Assembly: GCA_963821715.1 (NCBI GenBank)
Contig: CAWGET010000006.1
Location: forward strand, 1,054,001 to 1,118,000
Reading direction: 5' to 3'
DNA: 64,000 nucleotides
Origin: CAWGET01 sp963821715
GTDB taxonomy: Bacteria; Bacteroidota; Ignavibacteria; Ignavibacteriales; Melioribacteraceae
The position numbers and the translations under genes are program-made. Below, in pieces: positions 37,293 to 46,225 of the stretch. Under the pieces are notes generated by a model, which did no database searches, was not told where the DNA came from, and worked only from the letters and a program-made list of their open reading frames with translations. Position 1 is the stretch's first letter. Each line of letters opens with the position of its first letter.

Positions 37293-37739
37293 TATTTAAG
37301 TATCACCATTTTCTTCGTTTCAATTTTGTCATTATAGTTTATTCTGTAAAAGTAAACTCCTGATGAAAATTGTGTACCGTTGAATTTAACTAAATGATTT
37401 CCTTCAGGTTTTACTTCGTCCAATCAGAATTTCCAGTCTTTGACCAAGTGCATCGAATATTTCAAGTTTTACGTTTCCTGCTTCCGGAAGCGAAAAAGAA
37501 ATCGTAGTTACAGGATTAAAAGGATTCGGATAATTTTGATCCAGTGAAAATTCTCTTACAACCTCAGTGTTATTAGATGACTTAATTCCAACTACAGTTT
37601 GAATAGTATCTGCAAGATCAAAAATTCTTGTTGTGTATTTTTCAACGGGAATTGTATAATTGTCTAGCTCAAAATAATTTGCTTCAAAAGATTCTCCGTT
37701 AATCAAATCCGTAAAGTAATAAGTTTTTCCTGGAATCAA
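37292..37739 (-). pseudogene. C-terminal part of the amylase: beta domain and type IX sorting tail, two frames
   Basis: Continuation of the alpha-amylase after a +1 frame change near 37741. The frame from 37739 encodes LIPGKTYYFTDLINGES, a C-terminal beta domain and the Ignavibacteria-type sorting start FSLDQNYPNPFNP. A second +1 change near 37422 (GG in ATTGGACGA) leads from LEILI into DEVKPEGNHLVKFNG, SGVYFYRINYND and KKMVILK, the standard end of a type IX secretion tail. That frame stops at 37292-37294, overlapping the epimerase start. With both changes undone, the amylase is a cell-surface or secreted enzyme. As written, the tail is lost. Confidence 0.8.
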
Positions 37740-39621
37740 GATTCATTTCTTCAACGGGAAGTGCAAGCGTAACATCAGTTTCAATATCGCCCATATTTAT
37801 AATGCTGACCATCTGTTGGTTTTCATTCCAGCGTCTGAATGCAAAAGTGTAGCTGTCCGGCTCGATATTAATTTCTTCATAATTATCGCTGAATAATGCT
37901 GTATTATTTTTTCTGATCTCAATTAATCTTTTATAATAAGGAAAGAGATCATAGAAGTCTCGTGACTCGATTGAAAATCCGTTGTAGAAAATATATTCAG
38001 TTTCATAAGGATGACCTTCAATTCCAATTTCCTGTCCGTTATAAATTAGCGGAATTCCGTTAAGCGAAAACATCAATGCAGCAACCATTTTTGTTTGTTC
38101 GAGGGAATGATGGGTAATAAAATGGAAGACATCATTGTTTTCCATAAATCTTAAAATCTTTGCATCATCAGCATATCCGTTGCCGAAGTTAGTTAAAGAA
38201 TTTCTGAGCTGCAGCGCTCTTGTATTTTGATTGTATCTATTGAAAATAGTAGGATTGGAAGTTGGGCTGTAGTCGGTTTGCCAGACCCAATGAGAAACCC
38301 AAGACTCTTCTGGGAACCAGTCATACCCGACGTCAAATCTTTCGTCGAAAGTTTCCGGCCAGGTTGCTTTATCTTCGGCTAAAAGTAACGCTTCCGGTTT
38401 TATTCTTTTTAATGCCAGTCTAAGATCTTTAGTAAACTGCGGTGCTCTTGCATTTGGTCCCCATATTGCATCAAAGCGATATCCGTCAATATCGTATTCT
38501 TCAATCCAATATTTTGCTGCTTCTATTATCCACTTTTGAACTTCGGGATTATCAAAATTATACAGCCATAGATCCGGCCAAAAATAATACATAAATCCGT
38601 TTGTTGTGAATTCGTAGTGTTGAGAATAAGGTGCATTATCTTCATTTCTTTTGTAAAAATTATAATAGTGAGATTCCTTTCCGTATTCTATTGCATTCCG
38701 AGCATATCGATGTGCGCTTGAGGAATGGTTCGCAACAAAATCGAATAGAACTCTCATCCCATATTCTTTTGCAGTATTTACAAGTTCTCTTAAATCTTCT
38801 TCCGGACCTAAATCACTCCTTACTTTAAAGTAATTTGTAATATCATATCCCTGTCCTTCTCCGTAAGTTTCCATTACAGGTTGAATCCACAAAGTATTTA
38901 TACCGAACTCTTTTAGTTCAGGTATCTTTTTAGTGATGTTTTTAAACTCACCATGGTTTACAAAAATGTACGGAGTTACTTCGTATATAACTGCAGAATC
39001 TATCCATGCAGCATAATCGTTTTTAATATCAAACGGTTCTATTGAATTTGAATCGACGGTAACGTAAGTACCGAACTTCACTGTATCATCTTCAGAAGTT
39101 ATTACTCTTAATCTAAAATAATATTCTCCGGTTTCCGCATCGGAAGGAATATCAGCAGAAGCCGAAGTTCCATTCTGCTGCAAATTTAATTCTAACGGAT
39201 TAGTATCATCCGTATACCATTCATACTTCAAATCTAACTCTTTCGGATTATCCAAAACTTCAATTTGCAGACTGATGGTTCTACCTTCAACTTCAGCATA
39301 GGCATAAACTTCCGGAAGCAGATCGTACATCAAAGTATAAATTAAAGTATCTGTGGAAATTTTTACACCGGCGCTGTCCGATTCAGCATAAATTTTATTT
39401 TCTCCTTCATCCAAAATAATAGGAATAGAAAATGAACCTTCCTCCGTTTCAAAAGGAATGACTTGAGAATTGACAATGAGGTTGCCCGGTTCTTCACTTT
39501 GTCCGGTTATGGTTTGATACCTGGACCACACTTCTGCATCACGTTGATCCAATCCAACAGACTGTGCTGAAATAAAATTTGCAAACAGGAATAAAGAAAT
39601 TATGCATTTAGTAAACTTCAT
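37699..39621 (-). CDS. Secreted GH13 alpha-amylase-family enzyme, catalytic part (frameshifted)
   Basis: Signal peptide (about residues 1-20, ending ISAQ), an N-terminal beta region, and a GH13 barrel. Conserved regions: FDFVANHSS, DGYRFDAIWG (nucleophile Asp), ALLLAEDKATWP (acid/base Glu) and FMENNDVFHF (third acidic residue). GH13 acts on alpha-glucans or related disaccharides; the substrate is not fixed by sequence. The ATG at 39621 overlaps the TGA of the GH10-like gene upstream (TGATG), with AAAGG as ribosome-binding site. The frame ends prematurely after LLLYGFD, the remainder lying in other frames (see 37292-37739). Confidence 0.88.
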   Translation of the reverse strand: MKFTKCIISLFLFANFISAQSVGLDQRDAEVWSRYQTITGQSEEPGNLIVNSQVIPFETEEGSFSIPIILDEGENKIYAESDSAGVKISTDTLIYTLMYDLLPEVYAYAEVEGRTISLQIEVLDNPKELDLKYEWYTDDTNPLELNLQQNGTSASADIPSDAETGEYYFRLRVITSEDDTVKFGTYVTVDSNSIEPFDIKNDYAAWIDSAVIYEVTPYIFVNHGEFKNITKKIPELKEFGINTLWIQPVMETYGEGQGYDITNYFKVRSDLGPEEDLRELVNTAKEYGMRVLFDFVANHSSSAHRYARNAIEYGKESHYYNFYKRNEDNAPYSQHYEFTTNGFMYYFWPDLWLYNFDNPEVQKWIIEAAKYWIEEYDIDGYRFDAIWGPNARAPQFTKDLRLALKRIKPEALLLAEDKATWPETFDERFDVGYDWFPEESWVSHWVWQTDYSPTSNPTIFNRYNQNTRALQLRNSLTNFGNGYADDAKILRFMENNDVFHFITHHSLEQTKMVAALMFSLNGIPLIYNGQEIGIEGHPYETEYIFYNGFSIESRDFYDLFPYYKRLIEIRKNNTALFSDNYEEINIEPDSYTFAFRRWNENQQMVSIINMGDIETDVTLALPVEEMNLDSRKNLLLYGFD

Positions 39622-41273
39622 CACGACCTTTCTTTTTTCTCCGGGAGATGTCCCCAGGTTTCTAACAAATTTTTTAATCTGGCAAATGATCTTTTCGGGG
39701 TTGATGATTCTGTAACCAATCCTCCGTTTCTGATGAAAGGACGGAAATCGCTGAAGTCATACCAGTTAATTCCATGGATATTTTTTCTTGCATAGTAAAG
39801 ATTATAAACCTGCTCGAGCCATTCTGCCTGCAGTTCTTCATCCCATCGTCTGTGCCATTGATAAGGTTCGTCCAGGATATCCATTTCATCAAGTTTAATA
39901 GCCTGCTCAGTATATCCGGCACTTGCACCGATTTCAGTAATATATATTGGCTTTTCAAACTTCTCAAAACGTTCAAGCATTCTTACAATATCCGAAAGGT
40001 CACGATGAGGGAAATATACTTGTATTCCGAGAATATCAAAGTCTACTCCGGCATTTAAAAGATCTTCAATATATTTTCTCGGTGAGCGCTGTTGTCTTCC
40101 CGCAGGTTCTTTTGATCTGGCGTAACTGCCGAAAGCCGCATATTCAGCCCAGGGTGCACAATTGTTGATCAATCTTTTTACTTTGGGATTAACTTCTTTT
40201 ACAGTATCACAGGCGAGTCTGGTAATTTCAGTAATTTGTTCCGGAGTATGATGATGAACATTTGCCCAGTCGTGATATTCGTTTACCACTTCCCAGCTGC
40301 TTATTTTATCGCCGTAATGTCCTACCAAAGCTTCTGTATGTTTTTTAACGTAATCATTCAATTCAGGAAAATTTTTCTTCAAAAGCCAGTCGGGAGTTAC
40401 AACAGGATGAAACCAGAATAAAGGTCTGCCTTCAATAGTTACGTTATTATCAAGGAGCCAGTCAACGATATCGTCTTTAATTCCAAAATTATGATCTCCT
40501 TCCTCCGGTTCAAAAAGCGGGTACCAAGTATCCCACACGTAATGAGTAACAGTTGCAAAATTAAAAAGTTCAACAAAACGTTTTGTCATATCTTCTGATT
40601 TTGCCCAAATATACTGTCTTGTTTCACATCCGAAATGACAATCTCTTTTTCCGAATTTTTCAATTTGCTGTGCAGCTTTTTCAAGCTCCATTTTTTCGCC
40701 CGACCAAAGAGCATAGTAAAGAGAGTTGTTTGCGAGTTCTCCTGCTTTTTCAGGATTGTTGAGCAACTTAGTTGAACTTTCGTAAAATTCTTCAGCCAAG
40801 TCATTCAGTTTATTTGTTTCAAACGAAAACTTTATTCCTTCATTTTCATATCTGTTTTTAACTTCCCTATTCCTGGCTATTCTACTTTTGGCAAACTCAT
40901 AATTTAAATTATTTGTTTGAGGCAGTTCTTTTGCAGAATAAAATTCTCCTCCGTTATCTGCGGCAAGCGAAACGAATCCAAAACCTTCAATAAACCAGCG
41001 TGTATTTACTGAAAATTTTTTGTTCCCAATATCTGAAGGAATTACAATCCCTTCCTGAGCTGTGTTAACCGATGATACAAACGGATCGTAGTTTTCATCC
41101 GCCAGATAAACATATCTCATCGGAGGCATCCATTTATGTGGATATGGTTTAAGAACAAATCCTTTATTTGTTTTTGCAAAAATTGATGACCAGTTCATCG
41201 CAGGTGCAGCACCGACAGCAGCCGCACCCAGAGAAGTGTTCTTGAGAAAATTCCTTCTTGATAATTTTTTCAT
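39621..41273 (-). CDS. Tat-exported GH10-like endo-glycosidase, paralog 1 of 4
   Basis: A 550-residue enzyme with a Tat signal (LSRRNFLKNT at the N-terminus), so it is folded before export. The second half is a GH10-type barrel: GRPLFWFHPVVTPDW, the acid/base Glu332 in WEVVNEYHDW and the nucleophile Glu447 in YITEIGA, 115 residues apart as in xylanases. An N-terminal beta domain (about residues 35-150, with FVSLAADNGGEFY) and a helical insert carrying FGCETRQYIWA are shared by all four paralogs. Substrate may be xylan or another beta-glycan. Overlaps the amylase gene by TGATG and follows paralog 2 by 8 bp. Confidence 0.87.
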   Translation of the reverse strand: MKKLSRRNFLKNTSLGAAAVGAAPAMNWSSIFAKTNKGFVLKPYPHKWMPPMRYVYLADENYDPFVSSVNTAQEGIVIPSDIGNKKFSVNTRWFIEGFGFVSLAADNGGEFYSAKELPQTNNLNYEFAKSRIARNREVKNRYENEGIKFSFETNKLNDLAEEFYESSTKLLNNPEKAGELANNSLYYALWSGEKMELEKAAQQIEKFGKRDCHFGCETRQYIWAKSEDMTKRFVELFNFATVTHYVWDTWYPLFEPEEGDHNFGIKDDIVDWLLDNNVTIEGRPLFWFHPVVTPDWLLKKNFPELNDYVKKHTEALVGHYGDKISSWEVVNEYHDWANVHHHTPEQITEITRLACDTVKEVNPKVKRLINNCAPWAEYAAFGSYARSKEPAGRQQRSPRKYIEDLLNAGVDFDILGIQVYFPHRDLSDIVRMLERFEKFEKPIYITEIGASAGYTEQAIKLDEMDILDEPYQWHRRWDEELQAEWLEQVYNLYYARKNIHGINWYDFSDFRPFIRNGGLVTESSTPKRSFARLKNLLETWGHLPEKKERS

Positions 41274-41281
41274 AATCTTAA

Positions 41282-42808
41282 CTATAAATTATTCCATTTT
41301 TTTTGAAGTTTTTTTAATCGATACACCGAAGCTTTTTTCTCTCCGTTTGGAGTCCGGAATAATCCGCCTCTTTTTAGAAAACTTGAAGTATCAACAAGGT
41401 CATACCAATTTGCCGCTTCAACATAATCTCGACTGTAAGCATAAGTAAAAATGTATTCCAGCCAATCAGCCTGCAGTTCTTCGTCCCAATGACGATGCCA
41501 TGCATAAGGATATTGAGAATAATCTTCAATGTGAGGTTCGATGAATTCCTGTTTAATTCCCGCAGACGGTGCTCCGACTTCGGCAAGCTGAATCGGTTTA
41601 CCGAATTCTCTAAATCTTTCCAGATTGTAAATTACATCGGAAGTTGAATGATAATTGAAATAAACCTGGTAACCGATAATATCAAAATCTACTCCTGCTT
41701 CAACAGCCTGTTTAATAAACTGATAAGGAGTTCTTTGCGGAAATTCAGCTTCGCGTTCGTGCCACTTCCCGAGCTGGACATAATCGCCAAAAGGTCTGCA
41801 GTTGTTGATCAATAACTTTATGTTTGGATTTGTATCGCGTGCAACATCACAGGCTAATTTTGTCAACTCGATTGACTGTTCGTGGTTGAGCCTGACTTCA
41901 TTTGCCCAATCGTGCATTTCATTTACAACTTCCCATATTTGAATTTTATCGCCATAGAATTTTACTACCTCACGCACGTGTTTTTCAACATACTTCAGAA
42001 GGTCGGAATAGGATTTGGCTTTTATCCATTCAGGAGTTACCCAGGTGTGAGTCCAGAATAAAGGTCGACCGTTAATAAGAATATCGTGCTTCCTGAATTC
42101 ATCAATGACTTCCAGTCTTTCTTTAAATCTTTTTTTTCCTTCAACTTCTTCAAAATTATGAATATCCCCGATGAGATAATGTGTAACCGTAGCGTAATTG
42201 AAAAGTTCAGTAAAAAATTTGGAAAAATTATTTCTATCCATTTGATAAAAGCCGCGCGTATCACAGCCGAAAAGAAAGTCTTTTCTCGTTCCGTTTTCTT
42301 TAATTCTGAATCGTGAGTATTCAAGTTCAAGTAAATCGCTGACCCACAACGAATTCTTTAATGATTTTTGAGAGTATTCGGCTTTTATAATTTCATCATC
42401 AGTTCTTTCAGCATCGGATAGGAAATTTTGAGATAATTCGTGAAGCGTCTTTATTTCCCTTGTTGGTTCCCAGTCTGAATATAATTGAAGTCTCTTGATA
42501 TTTCTGATAACAACACTTTTAGCAAATTCATAGTTTAGGTTATACTCAATTCTGTCACTCGACTTCGAATAAAACTCTCCGCCGTTATCGGCATTAATAT
42601 AGATCATTCCGAAACCTTCAACATTCCAACGAACATAAATCGAAAATTCCTTTTCACCCGTTTCAGATATCGTAATTACTCCATCAGAAAAAATTATATC
42701 TGATTTAAAAACATCTCCGTTTTTATCCGCGGCAAACATAAATTCGTGGATGTGAGGTCCAACTCCGTCTTGAACAAAATGAGGTTTGAAGATTATTTTG
42801 TTATTCAT
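41282..42808 (-). CDS. GH10-like endo-glycosidase without signal, paralog 2 of 4
   Basis: A 508-residue paralog of the flanking enzymes. It starts directly with the N-terminal beta domain (MNNKIIFKPHFVQDG) and lacks the Tat signal seen on the other three, so it would stay in the cytoplasm unless exported otherwise. Catalytic residues are Glu297 in WEVVNEMHDW and Glu410 in LAEVGAPS, 113 apart. The shared insert reads FGCDTRGFYQMDRN. The ATG at 42808 abuts paralog 3 by 23 bp, and no upstream in-frame Tat-coding sequence is apparent in that short gap. Cytoplasmic cutting of imported oligosaccharides is the simplest reading. Confidence 0.86.
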   Translation of the reverse strand: MNNKIIFKPHFVQDGVGPHIHEFMFAADKNGDVFKSDIIFSDGVITISETGEKEFSIYVRWNVEGFGMIYINADNGGEFYSKSSDRIEYNLNYEFAKSVVIRNIKRLQLYSDWEPTREIKTLHELSQNFLSDAERTDDEIIKAEYSQKSLKNSLWVSDLLELEYSRFRIKENGTRKDFLFGCDTRGFYQMDRNNFSKFFTELFNYATVTHYLIGDIHNFEEVEGKKRFKERLEVIDEFRKHDILINGRPLFWTHTWVTPEWIKAKSYSDLLKYVEKHVREVVKFYGDKIQIWEVVNEMHDWANEVRLNHEQSIELTKLACDVARDTNPNIKLLINNCRPFGDYVQLGKWHEREAEFPQRTPYQFIKQAVEAGVDFDIIGYQVYFNYHSTSDVIYNLERFREFGKPIQLAEVGAPSAGIKQEFIEPHIEDYSQYPYAWHRHWDEELQADWLEYIFTYAYSRDYVEAANWYDLVDTSSFLKRGGLFRTPNGEKKASVYRLKKLQKKWNNL

Positions 42809-42831
42809 AATATATTATTCTTTTTTTAACA

Positions 42832-44544
42832 TTAACTTTTTTTAGACATTGAATTCCATTTCTTCCGCATCTCTATTACCCTTTCATATGCAGGTTTTGT
42901 TTCTCCTTTCGGAGAACTAAGCAGTCCGCCATTTTGGATAAAAGAATATGGATCAACAAAATCGTACCAATTGATAGCTTCGACCCACGGCTTTGAATAA
43001 AATATTGTATAGATCTGCTCAAGCCATTCTGCCTGCAGTTCTTCGTCCCAATGCCTGTGCCACGGATACGGGAGTTCAGGTAATTCCATTTCTCCGCTCA
43101 TTATAGATTCTTTTGTTGGTCCTGATGTCGTTCCTATTTCAGTAATTTGAACCGGTCTGCCGTATTTTTTTAATCTCTCCGTCATCCTAATATTATCTGC
43201 AAGATCTCTGTTTGTATATTGGAAATAGAGCTGCTGACCTGTAATATCAAAATCAACTCCGGCCTCGTCACACATCTTTATAAAACGATGAGGAGTTATG
43301 ATGTCAAATTTTTCATCGAATTGATCCCAATCTACAAGCTGCACATAACTTGCCTGAATACAGCAATTATTAATAAGCCTATGAACATTGGGAGATGCAT
43401 CTTTAGCCACATCAGCAATAAGTTTAGCAATTTCCACCATCTGATCCGGCTTTAACTTTAAGATGTTTCCATAATCGTGAGCTTCGTTAATTATTTCCCA
43501 GGCATACATTTTATCGCCATAATGCCCGACTACTTCTCTTGTATGTTTTTCAACATATTTTAGAAGTTCCGAATAACTTTTATCTCTAAGCCATTGAGGT
43601 GTGCAGCATTCATCCGCCCAGAATATAGGTCTTCCTTCTACTGCAATTCCGCGCGCTCTCAACTCTTTTACTTGTTCATCTCTATCGAGATAAGTATATT
43701 TTTCTTCTTCTTTTTCAAATCGGGTAAGATAGTGTGTAATAGTAGCATAATTAAAAGCATCAGAAAAAAGATCCAGAAAAACATCTTTATCCATATGAGG
43801 ATAACCTTTTGTATCGCAGCCGATAAAAAAGTCATCCCTGTATTTACTCAATTCTATCTGTTGATGCGCTTTATCCAGTTCAAGCATTTCTCCGCCCCAC
43901 ATAGAATAGAAAAGTGATTTCTGAGAGAGTTCTGCCCGGTTCCATTCGTCGGCTTCAATCTTTTTTGCATCGTGGAAATATTCTTCACTTAGATCAAGAT
44001 AAGCCTTCACTTCTCTTGATGGAGAATAATTTTCCTGCCTGAATTGTATAAGCCGTTCATTATTCTTTGCCAATCTGGATTTTGCAAGTTCATAGTTTAA
44101 ATTATATGATTTTGTTTTTCCCGAGGAAGGCAGTTCGTAAAATTCACCGCCGTTATCTGCTGTCATATATATGAAACCGAAGCCTTCAACATTCCATCTA
44201 ACATTAATTCCGAATTTATCTCTCCCTTCCGAATCAGAAATTTTTACTCCTTCAGGTGTAGCAAATATATTTGAATAAAATGCATCCCAGTTCGCATCAC
44301 TCGCGAAAGCCCATTGCGGGAAAGCCCAATCTTTTTCGCCTAATGTTTTTAACGATTTTACCATTCCGTAGTGGGGACCTTTTCCGTCCTGAACAATATA
44401 AGGCTTAAGAATCAATTCGCCTTTTTCAGTTGAAGGTCTAACTCTTGATTTGGTGAGAATTGTCGGGGCGGCAAAAATTGAACTTCCCGCATAAACAGCC
44501 GCTCCTGCAATAGCGCTTTTTTTTATAAAATTTCTTCGTTTCAT
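42832..44544 (-). CDS. Tat-exported GH10-like endo-glycosidase, paralog 3 of 4
   Basis: A 570-residue enzyme with a Tat signal (MKRRNFIKKS, then a hydrophobic stretch). Catalytic residues are Glu354 in WEIINEAHDYG and Glu469 in QITEIGTTSG, 115 apart. The N-terminal beta domain has MTADNGGEFYELP, and the insert reads FIGCDTKGYPHMDKDVF. A longer loop before the beta domain (KTLGEKDWAFPQWAF) distinguishes it from its neighbours. Same strand and spacing as the other three paralogs, suggesting tandem duplication followed by specialisation. Confidence 0.87.
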   Translation of the reverse strand: MKRRNFIKKSAIAGAAVYAGSSIFAAPTILTKSRVRPSTEKGELILKPYIVQDGKGPHYGMVKSLKTLGEKDWAFPQWAFASDANWDAFYSNIFATPEGVKISDSEGRDKFGINVRWNVEGFGFIYMTADNGGEFYELPSSGKTKSYNLNYELAKSRLAKNNERLIQFRQENYSPSREVKAYLDLSEEYFHDAKKIEADEWNRAELSQKSLFYSMWGGEMLELDKAHQQIELSKYRDDFFIGCDTKGYPHMDKDVFLDLFSDAFNYATITHYLTRFEKEEEKYTYLDRDEQVKELRARGIAVEGRPIFWADECCTPQWLRDKSYSELLKYVEKHTREVVGHYGDKMYAWEIINEAHDYGNILKLKPDQMVEIAKLIADVAKDASPNVHRLINNCCIQASYVQLVDWDQFDEKFDIITPHRFIKMCDEAGVDFDITGQQLYFQYTNRDLADNIRMTERLKKYGRPVQITEIGTTSGPTKESIMSGEMELPELPYPWHRHWDEELQAEWLEQIYTIFYSKPWVEAINWYDFVDPYSFIQNGGLLSSPKGETKPAYERVIEMRKKWNSMSKKS

Positions 44545-44554
44545 ACAGATTCCA

Positions 44555-46225
44555 TTATGACTTAAGAGAATATTTTTCTACAAATTTTTGTAATCGATGA
44601 TACGATTCTTTTTTTTCACCATTGATTGATTTCAATAAACCGCCGTTCTGCATATACGAATGAGGATCAACAAAATCGAACCCGTTTCCGCCGATAATGA
44701 AAGGTTTACTGTAAATAAGAGTATAAAACTGTTCAAGCCAGTCTGCCTGTGTTTTTTCATTCCAATGATGATGCCATAAGTAAGGTTCATCGGAAAAACC
44801 GACTGTTCCCAATTTTATCGATGTTTCCGTGGGACCTCCTGGACATCCAATCTCGGAAATCTGGATAGGTTTCCCGAACTGCTCATATCTTTCAATCAGC
44901 ATTATCGTATCCTGAAGATCACGGTAAGGGAAATACATCTGCTGTTCAATGATGTCGATATCTAATCCTGCTTCCATTAGATCTTTTGTGAACTGAATCG
45001 GAGTTCTTTGAGGATAAACAGCCGGGCTTCCTGAGTAACTTTTCATCTGAACATATTCGGCAAACGGACAGCAGTTATTAATAGTTCGTTTAACGCCGGG
45101 CGCAGTTTCTTTGGCTGTTTCTGTAATTAAATTTGTCAGTTCAAAAATCTGATCGTGAGTAAGATGAAATTCATTGGCCCAATCGTGCAGCTCATTGACC
45201 ATTTCCCAGGCGTGCATTCTATTGCCAAAATGCCCAACAACCTGCTTAGTATTTTCCTCGGCGTACTTCAAAAGCTGATCATAACTCATCCCGCGCATCC
45301 AGTCCGGCATACAGCAATCGTGGAACCAATATAGAAGTCTTCCCTGTGATTCTATATTATATTCGGCAAGTATATCAACCAGATGATCTCTGATAGCAAA
45401 ATTATGCTTCCCTCTTTCAGGTTCAAAATCGCGGTTAACAGCATTTTTGCTTTGCGGAACGAAAGTGATATTTGCATAATTAAAAAGCGGTGTAAAATTC
45501 TCAAGAAAAATATCCTGATCCATCTGATAAAAAGCGCGTGCATCGCAGCCAATAAAGAAATTTCTGTTGCCGCCGAATTGCTTTATATCAAATTCTGCTT
45601 TTTCCAACTCTAATTTTTCGCCCGTCCCAAGCGCATATAAAAGTGCCTGCTGAGAAAGCTTCGACTTGTTAAATTCGTCTGAAGATTTTTCAGCATCTTC
45701 ATATAAATTTTTGGATAAATTATGTAATCCGGAAACTTCAGTAGAGGGAACGAAACCTGACTTATTATGAAGATCCATTCTTTTATCATTTCTTGAAACT
45801 CGGCTTTTTGCAAATTCAAAATTCAGGTTGTACTCTTTTATCTTTCCTTCCGGGGGAAGTTCATAAAAATTTCCTCCGTTATCGGCGGTAATATTTGTAT
45901 AGCCGAAACCTTCCACATTCCATCTGGCATTAATGCCGAATTTTTCTCTACCTTTTGAGTCGGATAGTTTAATCCCGTCTTGATCTAATTTTATGTCTGA
46001 ATAAAAAGTGTCCCAGTTTTTGTCGGTAGCCCAGACCAAATCATAAAGATGCGGACCCGTCCCTGATTGGACAAAAACCGGCTTGAAAATCAATTCTCCT
46101 TTTTGTGTCGAGACAGAAGTTCGGGATTTCGTAAGAATTTTTTGTCCGGAATAGAGAACAGAAGGCGCCAGACTTAAACCTAAACCCGTTACAGAAGTTG
46201 ATTTTAGGAATTTCCTTCTATCCAT
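44555..46225 (-). CDS. Tat-exported GH10-like endo-glycosidase, paralog 4 of 4
   Basis: A 556-residue enzyme with a Tat signal (MDRRKFLKST, GLGLSLAPS). Catalytic residues are Glu345 in WEMVNELHDW and Glu458 in ISEIGCPGG, 113 apart. The insert reads FIGCDARAFYQMDQDIF, and GNFYELPPEGK marks the shared N-terminal beta domain. It overlaps the end of the GH42 gene by 8 bp (46218-46225). Like its sisters it probably acts on a beta-linked backbone in the periplasm or at the surface. Confidence 0.87.
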   Translation of the reverse strand: MDRRKFLKSTSVTGLGLSLAPSVLYSGQKILTKSRTSVSTQKGELIFKPVFVQSGTGPHLYDLVWATDKNWDTFYSDIKLDQDGIKLSDSKGREKFGINARWNVEGFGYTNITADNGGNFYELPPEGKIKEYNLNFEFAKSRVSRNDKRMDLHNKSGFVPSTEVSGLHNLSKNLYEDAEKSSDEFNKSKLSQQALLYALGTGEKLELEKAEFDIKQFGGNRNFFIGCDARAFYQMDQDIFLENFTPLFNYANITFVPQSKNAVNRDFEPERGKHNFAIRDHLVDILAEYNIESQGRLLYWFHDCCMPDWMRGMSYDQLLKYAEENTKQVVGHFGNRMHAWEMVNELHDWANEFHLTHDQIFELTNLITETAKETAPGVKRTINNCCPFAEYVQMKSYSGSPAVYPQRTPIQFTKDLMEAGLDIDIIEQQMYFPYRDLQDTIMLIERYEQFGKPIQISEIGCPGGPTETSIKLGTVGFSDEPYLWHHHWNEKTQADWLEQFYTLIYSKPFIIGGNGFDFVDPHSYMQNGGLLKSINGEKKESYHRLQKFVEKYSLKS

